Both the position numbers and the translations under genes were made by a program. From Euglena gracilis (taxonomy: Eukaryota; Euglenozoa; Euglenophyceae; Euglenales; Euglenaceae), in the NCBI GenBank assembly GCA_900893395.1, contig CAAHFI010088222.1, positions 1 to 21,589 on the forward strand: DNA of 21,589 nucleotides, in the 5' to 3' direction. Under the pieces are notes generated by a model. It was not told the origin of the DNA, ran no database searches, and worked only from the letters and a program-made list of their open reading frames with translations. Positions 1 through 8,090 of the stretch are shown in pieces; within the stretch, counting starts at the first letter, position 1, and each line of letters starts with the position of its first letter.

Positions 1-512
1 ACTTTGCTCAGCATTCCGAGCGGAAATGTGGAGTGGGGGTAGGGACCCGAAATATTTCCCGGGTACTGACCGTGAAGGCGGATGGGCAGGGGGGCAAGGT
101 GATCAGGTCTTACCTCCATCTGTTCATCAGCCCAGAGGTCCGTGCCCTCGGACCTCGGGCTCCCCTACTCCAAGTCCGAACCGGCCGCATAGCCGGCAAC
201 GGACTTTTTGGTGGAATAGATAGAATTCAATGAGCGCACCGCCATTCGGGCCTCATTAAATTCCCCGTCCGATCTCATCCCCCTCCCTGCCCGAAGCCGG
301 GGTCCTCCTCCAAAACAAGATATCTTTGAAACCGACCTTTTGCCGTTGAGAGTACCACGGTCCTCGCGGCGCTTACCGCGATTTCCGTAGCCGGGCCGGG
401 GGGAACGAGATCTGGGACATTTGGATGAGTGGTGACTTTGGAACCGCAAAGTGAACAACGGATTTTGTGGCGGGATTCCGCATAACGGGGGGAACGGTAT
501 TCCGTTCTTCCG
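1..512 (-). other. Region after the Gag knuckle; no clear domain
   Basis: Minus-strand frames are Arg/Ser/Pro-rich (for example PRSRSPRPGYGNRGKRRED near 380-420), which is typical of the basic tail after a Gag knuckle. A protease could begin here, but I cannot find a convincing Asp-Thr/Ser-Gly motif. No plus-strand gene is supported. Confidence 0.3.
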
Positions 513-1133
513 TCAAACCGTCGTGGTGAACGGGTTCCCGTCGACCATGACCGGTGTACCGGGTTTCCGACGACTCGCGCGAAGAGGATGATCCACTTCG
601 CGAACGAGATCGTGAAGAGTCGCGATTGAAAATCCCGTTTTCGGGTAGGGGGTCCAGGTGACCGACCGCGAGAAGGACGGGTTTCCGACCATCACGCGAT
701 GGTGACTTGGTACTACGCTAAAGCGGTTCTCCGAAGAACGTGAAACTCCGATTGACGTGAAAACGCCGAGGAACCCCGATCCCGTGAGGAGGTCGAGCCC
801 CTTGGGCTTCCAATACGCTTTCGCGCATCGGGATTCGGGCAATTCCCGAGACATGTGACCAGATTTGTTGCACAAAAAGCACAGTTTATCCGTGCCTTGG
901 TCCGAAGAACGCTGATTCCGCGTTTTCGGTCCCGTGGTGGGTGATCTCGGTGACATGGGTGATTTTTGCAACGCATTAACCGCACCCGCAGGGATTCCCG
1001 CGGTGGGATGCGTTTGGAAAGCACTGTATTTGTCCCAAAACTTGTGTGAGCTTGTGTGCTTTTGACACATAATTCCAACGTTGGCAAGAGTCATCTCATG
1101 CCTTGCCAACTCCTCGCGATGGATATCCTTCAC
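513..1133 (-). pseudogene. Element 1 Gag, zinc-knuckle (nucleocapsid) segment
   Basis: On the minus strand at about 840-885 lies CFLCNKSGHMSRELP, a C-x2-C-x4-H retroviral-type knuckle whose last ligand is not evident. A basic, Arg/Ser/Lys/Thr-rich stretch precedes it (SPRSPTTGPKTRNQRSS). Knuckles of this type let Gag bind the element RNA in the particle. An upstream helix-like piece (HREELARHEMTLANVGIMC, near 1065-1130) links it to the capsid segment. Position after the capsid and the knuckle pattern together support the call. Confidence 0.6.
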
Positions 1134-1841
1134 GAGGATGGTGTGAAATGCAACAAAACCGCATCGAATTGTTCGCGCATTTGCTTCTCGCTAAGTTCAT
1201 CAACTCGGAAGCAAGTGCTAACCATTTGGCATACCAAAGGTCAATGGATTTCCATTTGCGATCCGATGGCGCGCATTGTCGCCATTTCTTCTCCAGGGTA
1301 ATCCTGGTGACCAACTTGAGTTGGTTGAAGCGTATTGCTCAACCAGGTCATCAAATGATACGCCATTACGTAGCACCAAATTGCGTGCGCGTTCTCGCTC
1401 CTCCCTCGCAATCGATGAATTCCATCTTGACTACCTCGGGATTCGGGTCTTGGGTGGGTCCCTTTAGTGCCCAGCAGTACTCCCAGTCCCGAAAAAAATT
1501 GTCTCCATGTGGTTGGATCCCCGTCCCATTGGGGCTTCACCTTGTTCGCGATTGCGATGGTGCCCTTGAAGTCTCTGAGTAACCCGCTGACCCTCGGTGG
1601 TATTCCAGGGGTTTGGGTCAGGGTAATTCTTAACACCAAACGCGTTTCGCGGATTTTCTCGCTCCATGTGTACCCCGTGCAGGATTTCCCGCACCAAGTG
1701 TAGGGGTAGCAGGATTTTCCTGCGGGAAATTGAAAAAAGTGTGGTGAAATTCTCCCGGTGGGGCGGGTTTTCCCGCCGAAAACCCGATGGGTGATCTGGT
1801 AATCCAGAACCTGGTGGTTGGTAGATCGCGAATGCGACCAT
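1096..1841 (-). pseudogene. Element 1 Gag, capsid-like segment
   Basis: The clearest signal is KPQWDGDPTTWRQFF (plus-strand positions about 1490-1545). It matches the pattern found at the start of the capsid helices in many Ty3/gypsy Gag proteins: a Trp-Asp-Gly followed a few residues on by a Trp and a Phe. Downstream, to about 1100, the minus strand continues with helix-rich sequence (WCYVMAYHLMTWL, ALASELMNLA). Upstream, to 1841, it is Pro/Arg-rich. The capsid domain forms the particle shell. The segment is broken and occurs in more than one frame; it lies directly before the zinc knuckle, as expected. Confidence 0.55.
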
Positions 1842-1843
1842 GA

Positions 1844-3507
1844 CTAAACCAGGTGTGGGTGTTGGCTCATTCCTCGTACAAGGTTGGAATGTTGAATTTC
1901 TTGGTGGAGAATCGAATTTTCGAGCGGGGGATCAATTTCCTCATCGGAAATGTCCTGTGAAAAGTGGGTTTGTGGTGTGGCAAATGCAAAGGTGGTACAA
2001 TTCGCGTTTTTGCGGGTGGTTGTACCAAATTTGCGGTGGATGTAGGGATTCCTACTCCAGAAATGGTAATTGGAGAACGCGATTCCGGGACATTTGGAAT
2101 GCCAACCGCAGCGCTTACCGCGGTGGGTGGTGGCACAACCGTACCGGAGTGGACATTTTATCCAAACTCGCGACAAGTCATGCACCGTTTCTTCCAAATG
2201 TTCCACCAACTGGAGTTGGCCGCAAATACGGTCAACCTCAGTCTCCAAATGCCTAATGTGTTTGCGGTAACAGGAAAAATCGTCCAAGTGTGGTAACTTT
2301 GCAGAAACCAAGTGTAAATCTCGGACAAGTCGTCTTTGGGACTCCTCCACAATCCGGAGTTGACCCGCAAGCGCTTTTGCTGCATTTGAGACAATTTGCA
2401 ATTGGTGGGTTGAATGGTTAGGGGTTTCCGCGGGGTGCGCGAATTTTCCGCGGTTGGCTTTTCCAACAACGCAGAAATTCGTCCATCCAACCGTGAAACC
2501 TCATCTTGCATGGATCGGGCATTCCGATTCACAGATTCCTCAAGTTGAATCAAACTGGTGCAAAATGCTTGCAAGGTTTCCTTGTTGTCACCAAGCATTT
2601 TGTATAAAATGAGCGAAATTCCGGTGACTCGGATATCCGAGCGCGCGAAAACATTGGAAGTGAGCGAATTTCCGCTACTGTGGTGGACAACAAGGTGCAA
2701 CGGGTTTGTAATTCCCCAATAGCGGCTTGAATACCACTAATGTCGGAATTCGCTTGGAAAGTGCGGAAACGTGCTCCTGCAAACCGACAACGGTGGCATT
2801 AATACCGCCAATGTCCGTTTGTATTTGTTGTTGAGCGAAATCCAACCGTTGTGCACAATCCGCATTTTTGCGTTCAAGGAGGGTTAATCCATCCTGGTTT
2901 GCGGCACAATGGCAGGATTTTTGCTCCAAATGTAAAATTCGCTTCCTCCAAAAGCTGGATTTGCGTACGGGGAACAAAATTTTCTTGCCAATTTTGCTTG
3001 AAATTTCTTCAATGCTCGACTTCCGAGCAAAGATGCAAAATCCGTTGTTGGGCTTCTTGGAAAGAAGTGGTGAGTGCGGCAAAATGCTCAACCGCAACAA
3101 AGTTACCGATTTCTGGCATTTTGGTGGTGGCATTTTGCGTGTAATGGTGCTGCAATTGGCAGTAGCATGGTTGAACATGATTTCCACTTTGGCAAAAAGA
3201 TGGCTCATATCATCTTGCACATGCAGAAACTTGGAATCATTCCGCGTTTCCGCTTCATGCAGTGTTTCACTGATTTGTTGAAATTTTGTGGAAGTTGGAT
3301 GCGCAAAATACTGTCAACACTTTCTCGAAAATGCTGAAGGTCTTTCCCCGCATTTTCAAAATTGTGTTGGCAATATTTGCCCATTTCCTGCAAATAATTC
3401 CAGCAATATTCCAGTTTGGTGTTGACAACCCTTTGATTGTCCTCATCAAACTGCAAAACATTGTTGAGCATGGTTGCGCATTCCGCAACGCATTGGTGGA
3501 CATGCAA
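1844..3507 (-). pseudogene. Element 1 Gag, long coiled-coil region
   Basis: The minus strand encodes several stretches with heptad-like spacing of Leu/Ile/Val between charged and Gln-rich residues, for example QQQIQTDIGGINATVVGLQ near 2780-2840, LQHFRESVDSILRIQL near 3290-3340, RSMQDEVSRLDGRISALLE near 2450-2520 and HIRHLETEVDRICGQLQLVE near 2190-2260. Together they span about 550 codons of mostly helical, dimer-forming sequence. Coiled coils occur in the Gag of some retroelements and help particle assembly, but this length is unusual. The region is in several frames and broken, as expected of a fossil. An alternative is a captured host coiled-coil gene; the continuous order from N-terminal segment to capsid favours Gag. 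Confidence 0.5.
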
Positions 3508-3958
3508 AATTTGCTTGCTCAGCGGGTGATCCGCTGGAGTTGACCGAGAATTCGGTAAACATCACCGGGGTCAGGTTATCCCTCAAATCATCCTCACAGT
3601 CCTCCACAATGGAAACGGCACCAGAGATTTCCGGCACCACCAGACACATATCTGGGTTCCATGGCAAAGCAGGGAAAACCGCAGTTTCCGCGGGTAATCC
3701 CGGCAATGCGCGAAATGGTGTGGGGGGTGGTAATTGAGGGGGGGGGGTTGAAAAAAAACACGGTGTTTCCACCGAGTTGCACTCCAAAAGGCCCACCGGT
3801 GGTTCCACCAGGGATCTTCTGGGTGTGAACAGAGCAAAGGGCAAATACCCCTCACTTTGTTCGTGGGTAACATTAGTAACCAAGTGTAAAGGTGCAAGGG
3901 GTTCATCCCTCGCCGCATCAATGATGGGTGAACGGGATGGAGGAAGGCATTTTGCCAC
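3446..3958 (-). pseudogene. Element 1 Gag, proline-rich and acidic segment
   Basis: This minus-strand open stretch carries a proline-dense run (PPPQLPPPTPFRALPG) followed by an acidic patch (VEDCEDDLRD). Such low-complexity spacers are common in the N-terminal halves of large Gag proteins and link folded parts. Near its middle lie runs of ten G and eight A on the plus strand (3738-3758). No domain is recognisable. It sits between the N-terminal segment and the coiled coils, which is the main reason for placing it in Gag. Confidence 0.4.
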
Positions 3959-4193
3959 CTACATCCCGCACAATCAATGACAATGATGATGAGAGGCTCA
4001 TTGCCCCTTGCAACAATAAAGGTTTCGCCTTGTGACAATGACAATTGATGCAATGTGCCTTCTTGTTGCTTGGGGTCGGAATTGAACTTGTTTCATTCGA
4101 ACCGTTCCAATCCCCGCAATCTTCATCAAGGTTGGTCAATGAACTCATCAACGAGTCATAATCAAATTTTGTGGTTGGGGTTGTGCTCTGCAT
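3918..4193 (-). pseudogene. Element 1 Gag, N-terminal segment
   Basis: An ATG whose first base is at 4193 opens MQSTTPTTKFDYDSLMSSL, followed by an acidic stretch (LDEDCGDW) and a short Cys/His cluster (CINCHCHK). I take this as the likely Gag start because it lies 260-330 bases downstream of the primer-site-like motifs and because the residue mix is protein-like: a hydrophilic, Ser/Thr-rich beginning. There is no recognisable domain. The Cys/His cluster might bind a metal, but the spacing matches no family I can name. It belongs to a fossil element. Confidence 0.4.
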
Positions 4194-4450
4194 CTTTTGA
4201 GATGGGTAAAAAGGCAAAAACCCAAAAATTCACACAAATAAGCAGTGAAAACAGAAACCAAGAAAGAAAGGACAGAAAGGTTGTATCGGCGAATACCGAA
4301 CAGAGCCTTCTGAGACCTGTATCCTTGCTTAAAGGTTGGCTAGGGGCCAGGAACAGTACTTTCACCGTGTTCACGGCTCAGTACGATCCTCACCACCAGT
4401 CAACCACAGAGTTTCTCTGTGTGGAACGTCTGTGTAGGTTCGTTCCTAAA
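4194..4450 (-). other. Leader between primer-site motif and Gag start, with short hairpin
   Basis: If the primer site is right, this is the untranslated leader of element 1. It contains a hairpin at 4405-4421: seven perfect pairs (CACAGAG / CTCTGTG) around a TTT loop. A hydrophobic open frame at 4162-4374 on the minus strand (FLSFLSWFLFSLLICVNFW) looks like a by-product of T-rich sequence and I do not call it a gene. Confidence 0.3.
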
Positions 4451-4521
4451 TCTGCTACCAAGTGTATTACCTGGTAGCCTTTCTTCTGTAGGATCTTTGA
4501 CCTATTCTGCTACCAAGTGTA
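4451..4521 (-). other. Candidate doubled primer-binding site of element 1
   Basis: The minus strand holds the same 16-base word, TACACTTGGTAGCAGA, twice (plus-strand positions 4451-4466 and 4506-4521), 55 bases apart. TGGTAGCAGA is complementary to the 3' end of many eukaryotic initiator methionine tRNAs, the usual primer of Ty3/gypsy reverse transcription. The preceding ACA would be a plausible end of a terminal repeat, and the Gag start follows 260-330 bases downstream. The match to the tRNA is only about ten bases in both copies, and the terminal repeat itself cannot be confirmed in this window. Confidence 0.35.
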
Positions 4522-4571
4522 CGTCCAAAGCTTTCCCTTTTCCCTTTTTTGGGACTTTCTGAAAAAGCCTT

Positions 4572-5414
4572 TCACTTATGGTAGGGAAAAGTCTTTGGAG
4601 TAACAAAAAGTGGTTTTCCCCTTTTGTTCCCAATTCCCCAAGAGGCAAAGCACAAGATAAAGACTTCAGAAGTTTCTTCTGGAGTCAAGTTCGATTGTTT
4701 CGAGGGTTTTTCCCTCAGGCAAAACCAATGGTCAAACTTGGAAATTGACAGTAAAGAATACCACCTGTGGGGAAGGAGAGAAAAGTGCTGACGTGTCCAG
4801 GGGCAGATCCCAGAAGGGTCTGCCACGATCCTACCAACTGTGGTTTCCACAGTTGTGCGACCGTCACAGAAACCCACTCCTGCAGATATCCTACAGAGCT
4901 GGGACGTGCCTGGTACACACACATACCAAGGCAGCACAGTTGGGATGTATACGTCCTTGTGGAAAGATTTCCGATCCACAGGATTGCGTATGTGGACGAG
5001 GGGTAATCCCAAGTCAGGTGCACTGTTGTATGTCTTGTGGCAGACAGTGCAGAGCCACCAAAAACGGTCTTTCGTTTTGTCGACGAGCAATTCATCGCCG
5101 AAGTATTGAGCCAAAACTCGTGGGGATCTGGAATTGTAATAATTCTAGGTGACGTTCTGATCAAAGGACCATTTTCGGCCCCGACAGAACAGTGGCTGAA
5201 TCCATCGACTGAGACATTGATTTGTCCTGAGTTTGTGGTCGACAATCATGTACCTGTTTTTCAGGTCATGAGTCTCAGGATCATCCTGAGGGATCGCGTT
5301 CCAGTCGATGATAACTTCGTCTTCCGAAGGTGTCTCAGCTGTGGAGGCACAGGTTTTTCCTGCCCCTTTGACCGAGGTTTTCGGCTGTGAGGTTTTTCCG
5401 TTGGCGGATGACAT
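4572..5414 (-). pseudogene. Unrecognised protein-coding-like block with a CxxCH motif
   Basis: The minus strand is open over 5145-5414 and 4572-5114. The residue mix is protein-like rather than random: an acidic beginning (PSEDEVIIDWNAIPQDD), then KTKDRFWWLCTVCHKTY near 5025-5075, where two Cys in CxxC spacing followed by His and preceded by paired Trp suggest a small zinc-binding or nucleic-acid-binding fold. A hydrophobic, Cys-containing stretch follows (PWYVCVPGTSQLC). I recognise no family. It lies upstream of the element 1 primer-site motif, so it could be inside a long terminal repeat, an unrelated older element, or a host gene remnant. It is interrupted; the state of decay is milder than in the Gag and pol fossils. 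Confidence 0.4.
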
Positions 5415-5770
5415 GACGTGTGTGAGGCCTTGCTCGAGGTTGATACCCGAGAAGAGGATTCCGCACCCTGGCTGCCAGCACCACCACCGCCTTTCGGTGG
5501 GGGCTGGTCACCAGACTTTGGTGTGGGTTTGCAAGGTGCGGCGCCCGGCTTGGATTTGGACGGGGCCTTCGGGCTTCCAGTTTCCGGAATGTCCGATGGC
5601 CGCCTGTCGGCGTCGCGCTTGCTTCCCAGGTGCGTGGTGACGCTTGGTACGGGGTCTTTTCCCCGAAACCGAGCGTCGTTGATATTCAGCAGGCGTTTCC
5701 CGAGCTGAAGGTCGCCCCGCATGTTCCTTCGATACCCCCGACGTATATCGTCCGATGTTCTCACTGCCAC
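5261..5770 (-). pseudogene. Unrecognised basic, Pro/Gly/Ser-rich open stretch
   Basis: A 169-codon minus-strand frame begins with a basic helical-looking part (RRGYRRNMRGDLQLGKRLL) and continues as a Pro/Lys/Ser/Gly-rich spacer (SGDQPPPKGGGGAGSQ). It leads towards the CxxCH block on the same strand and overlaps it in another frame over 5261-5414, so the two may once have been one protein, with this as its disordered N-terminal half. No domain is recognised. The opposite strand is also open over much of it, which lowers confidence because GC-rich repeats can keep both strands open. Confidence 0.3.
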
Positions 5771-5915
5771 GAAAAGTTTGCAGTGGACTTCTGGGGATTC
5801 GGAGTACGCAGTTCACAACCACAGGCTGAAGTCCAGGACGAGGAAGGCCAACAGGCCAATGTCCCGCAGGCAGCGCTAAAGCGCATCACGCTCCTGCACC
5901 TTTGCAGAAATACAA

Positions 5916-6728
5916 ATGATGTTCACCAAAGCTCGAACGGCGTCGCAACCACCGTCAACTCCTGCTGTATTTGCAGCAGTTCTGGTTCAGGGCTTGTACC
6001 TGCCAGATCATGGAGATGTATTATTATCTCAATCCCGATATGGAAATACCCCGGACTATGTCCCCATTAAGCCCTGTTTCGAAAAGGAAAGCACTGACGA
6101 TTATGTCAAACGCCGATCAGGCGATACGCTCGATAGAGCATTGTTCCTGCCATTTTTCCAAGGCGGCAGAGTCAATGAACACGGCATGGCCCTACCCCTC
6201 CTGCGCTTCAACCACAGGATGGTTGAAGATGAACAGGGCCATGGGCCATTTTTCGATTACGGAAAAGACATGTTCCGCCCAAAGCCGCAGACGGCTGCTG
6301 AGGTTCCGCCATCGGAATCCTCAACCCAGCCGCAACCGGCAACAGCAGTCAAAGCTCAGCCGCAAACGGGAACGCCAGTTCCCCGGGGAATTCTGGTGAG
6401 ACACCACCACCCGTCTTCGGGCGTGGTCGGCGTTATCTGGGATCAAGCCTATCGGCTACTGCAGAACCTTTTGTCCCTAAGAGACCTTATGAGAGTCAAT
6501 CTTCTGTCGCCACCTCCTCAGCCCGCTAATGCGGCACCCACCAGCGCGGCTGCGCAAACAGGGACTGTGCCTACCGCTTTCAGCGGAACACCCAGCAGCC
6601 CCCGCCCCTTCCGCTTCACCAGAAACGGTGGAGGCAGTGAAAAGAGTGATGGAGAGAGCCGTGAAGACCGCATGGAAGGCTTGAAGATATCTCCGCTGAG
6701 GAATCTCAGTATGCAGATGTCCCATTAG
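5916..6728 (+). CDS. Unrecognised 270-codon open frame, proline-rich C-terminal half
   Basis: This is the longest open frame of the window. Residues about 25-135 look like a folded domain: a hydrophobic start (AVFAAVLVQGLYLPDHGDVL), then charged and aromatic sequence (YVPIKPCFEKESTDDYVKR, FNHRMVEDEQGHGPFFDYG). From about residue 135 it becomes a Pro/Gln/Ala/Thr-rich spacer. The first ATG of the frame is also the first codon listed, but coding may start upstream because a plus-strand frame (5630-6070) overlaps its beginning. I cannot name a family. It may be the N-terminal part of a mobile-element polyprotein, given the neighbourhood, or a remnant of a host gene. The opposite strand reads less protein-like here. 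Confidence 0.45.
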   Translation: MMFTKARTASQPPSTPAVFAAVLVQGLYLPDHGDVLLSQSRYGNTPDYVPIKPCFEKESTDDYVKRRSGDTLDRALFLPFFQGGRVNEHGMALPLLRFNHRMVEDEQGHGPFFDYGKDMFRPKPQTAAEVPPSESSTQPQPATAVKAQPQTGTPVPRGILVRHHHPSSGVVGVIWDQAYRLLQNLLSLRDLMRVNLLSPPPQPANAAPTSAAAQTGTVPTAFSGTPSSPRPFRFTRNGGGSEKSDGESREDRMEGLKISPLRNLSMQMSH

Positions 6729-7420
6729 CCCTACTGGGCTCCAGAACACCCTTCCGGCTGAAGGAGATGTGAGCTCAGAAACCGAATCTCCTACATCTGA
6801 GGCCGAACGGCCAGCGGTACCTCCCGTACCACCCCTCTCCTTACCTGCAGTGCTAACTGGCACCAACCCCGACAGAACTTGTCGCATCTCCGACAAAACC
6901 GACAGGTGTTTTAGGTGGTGTGCTACAGGGTCTGACCGCGGCGATGTCCGCAGTATCGGCAGTGCTGACCCCTCGCGGCTCACATGCCGCATCCCCACCA
7001 TAAACCCAACGGGTTTCTGCTGCTGACAGCACTCAACAGCCGTACAGGCTGCCGGTCACAATGGAGTTGGATGTCCCAGCAGCTAAACCAGCTGCACAAG
7101 CACCGCCAACGGCGGAAATGAAACCACCTCCTGCCAGACGGGCAGCTCCGACACCGCCAACGGCCGAAAGACCATTGCCTCCGGCAGACCCAAGGGAAAG
7201 AACGCCGATATGGCAAGAACAAAAAGCCTAAGGCTAAACACTCAGCCCAAGGTAGCTGCAAACACGCTGAAAGCGGCGGGTTGATGACCCACCACCTCCT
7301 GGTGGAGATGGCTCAGGAGCAGGCCAAAGGGTGACTATATCACTTTGCCAAAGCTATTCGGCTGCCGTTTCCTCAAGCGCTAAGCGCAAGTCTACCCCCA
7401 GAACCGATTCGGTCAAATGT
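6729..7420 (+). pseudogene. Continuation of the plus-strand Pro/Ala-rich block
   Basis: Short plus-strand open pieces follow the 270-codon frame in different frames and share its composition. They include SSETESPTSEAERPAVPPVP near 6769-6830, a 56-codon piece from ATG 7061 to the stop ending at 7231 with two APPTAE/TPPTAE-like units, and DDPPPPGGDGSGAGQ near 7280-7325. The repeated Pro/Ala/Glu wording suggests one once-continuous disordered protein region, now broken. There is no domain and no recognised family. A Cys pair near 7417-7430 hints at a small metal site, but too little is left to call it. Confidence 0.35.
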
Positions 7421-7429
7421 CGCTCATGA

Positions 7430-8090
7430 GGCAATGAGCCATTTTGGACTGAGGACGTATTGTCTGTAGGCTCACACCCTTAGGGAGGTGACAGCTGCCC
7501 GGCGCTCTCGCTTTCGGCCGATAGTCCTATTTCTGCGAGATTTTCCCTTTTCGCACTTTGGAAAAGCAAGCACAAGATCTTTGAAAACAACAACAAGGGA
7601 AGATGAATAAATGATCTCACAAAGAGATACGACACTTCATCACAAGGGAAAAATGGTCAGGACTGTTCTCAGAAAAAAGTCTTGGAGAAGAGTGAATAAG
7701 GTACGGGTGAAGGTGGATGGGTGAGCGGTTGGTTGGCTCCTTCCCATGAGTAAGTCCCTTCGGAATTGGGCGGAAACGGGACTTCCCGTTGTATTCTTCC
7801 TCCTCGCATGCAAGTCCCTTGCAGGTTCCAAGGGTCCTGCCATTGCCCACTTCCCGGGGTGGGGGCATTCCATTCTCCAAAGGTCATTCCCGTTCTCGGG
7901 GACATTGGACAAAACGCAAAATTTGCATCGCGCGTAACCACTGGTAAAATTCTCATTTCTCGTGGGGGTTGCAAAACGGTAGAACTTGCCTTCATGTGGA
8001 AAAGAAGGCTTCCTCCCACATTCTCATTTTCATTCTTGATTCACTTCCCTGGGGGCATGCCAAATCGTTGTCTTGGCAATACTTCACAAA
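7430..8090. other. Gene-free stretch, possibly 3' terminal repeat/UTR of element 2
   Basis: No open frame here has convincing protein character. The position, just past the integrase end of element 2 on the minus strand, is where its 3' untranslated region and terminal repeat should lie. On the minus strand ATCTTGTGCTTGC, followed about 15 bases later by AAAAGGGAAAA (plus-strand about 7537-7582), resembles ATCTTGTGCTTTGC plus AAAAGGGGAAAA upstream of the element 1 primer-site motif (about 4617-4660). That could be a shared terminal-repeat piece. The match is short and the boundaries are not resolvable by eye. Confidence 0.25.

Larger units (their letters stand above)
165..4193 (-). mobile_element. 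Element 1: fossil Ty3/gypsy-type Gag region
   Basis: Read on the minus strand, this stretch gives, in order, an N-terminal segment, a proline-rich segment, several hundred residues of coiled coil, a capsid-like segment with WDGDPTTW, a CCHC-like zinc knuckle and a basic Arg/Ser-rich end. That is the order expected of the Gag of an LTR retroelement, where Gag builds the particle and binds the RNA. The Gag is far longer than the usual 300-600 residues. Pol would lie beyond the left edge. The element is broken in many places and looks old. No terminal repeat pair can be compared because only one side is in the window. The family call rests on the capsid and knuckle motifs; the coiled-coil part could in principle come from another source. 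Confidence 0.6.

Noticed and set aside
1103-1582. 159-codon plus-strand frame
   Set aside because: It is the mirror of the Gag capsid and knuckle segment on the minus strand, which carries the recognisable motifs.
4162-4374. Small membrane protein on the minus strand (very hydrophobic 70-codon frame)
   Set aside because: It overlaps the element leader and arises from an A-rich plus-strand tract; the beginning of Gag overlaps it in another frame.
4160-4374. Envelope-like gene in any of the three elements
   Set aside because: No signal peptide, furin-like site or anchored hydrophobic segment is found downstream of either integrase.
6477-7001. 174-codon minus-strand frame opposite the Pro/Ala-rich block
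   Set aside because: Its Ser/Ala/Gly/Arg-heavy wording is what the opposite strand of Pro/Thr/Ala codons gives; the plus strand reads more like protein.
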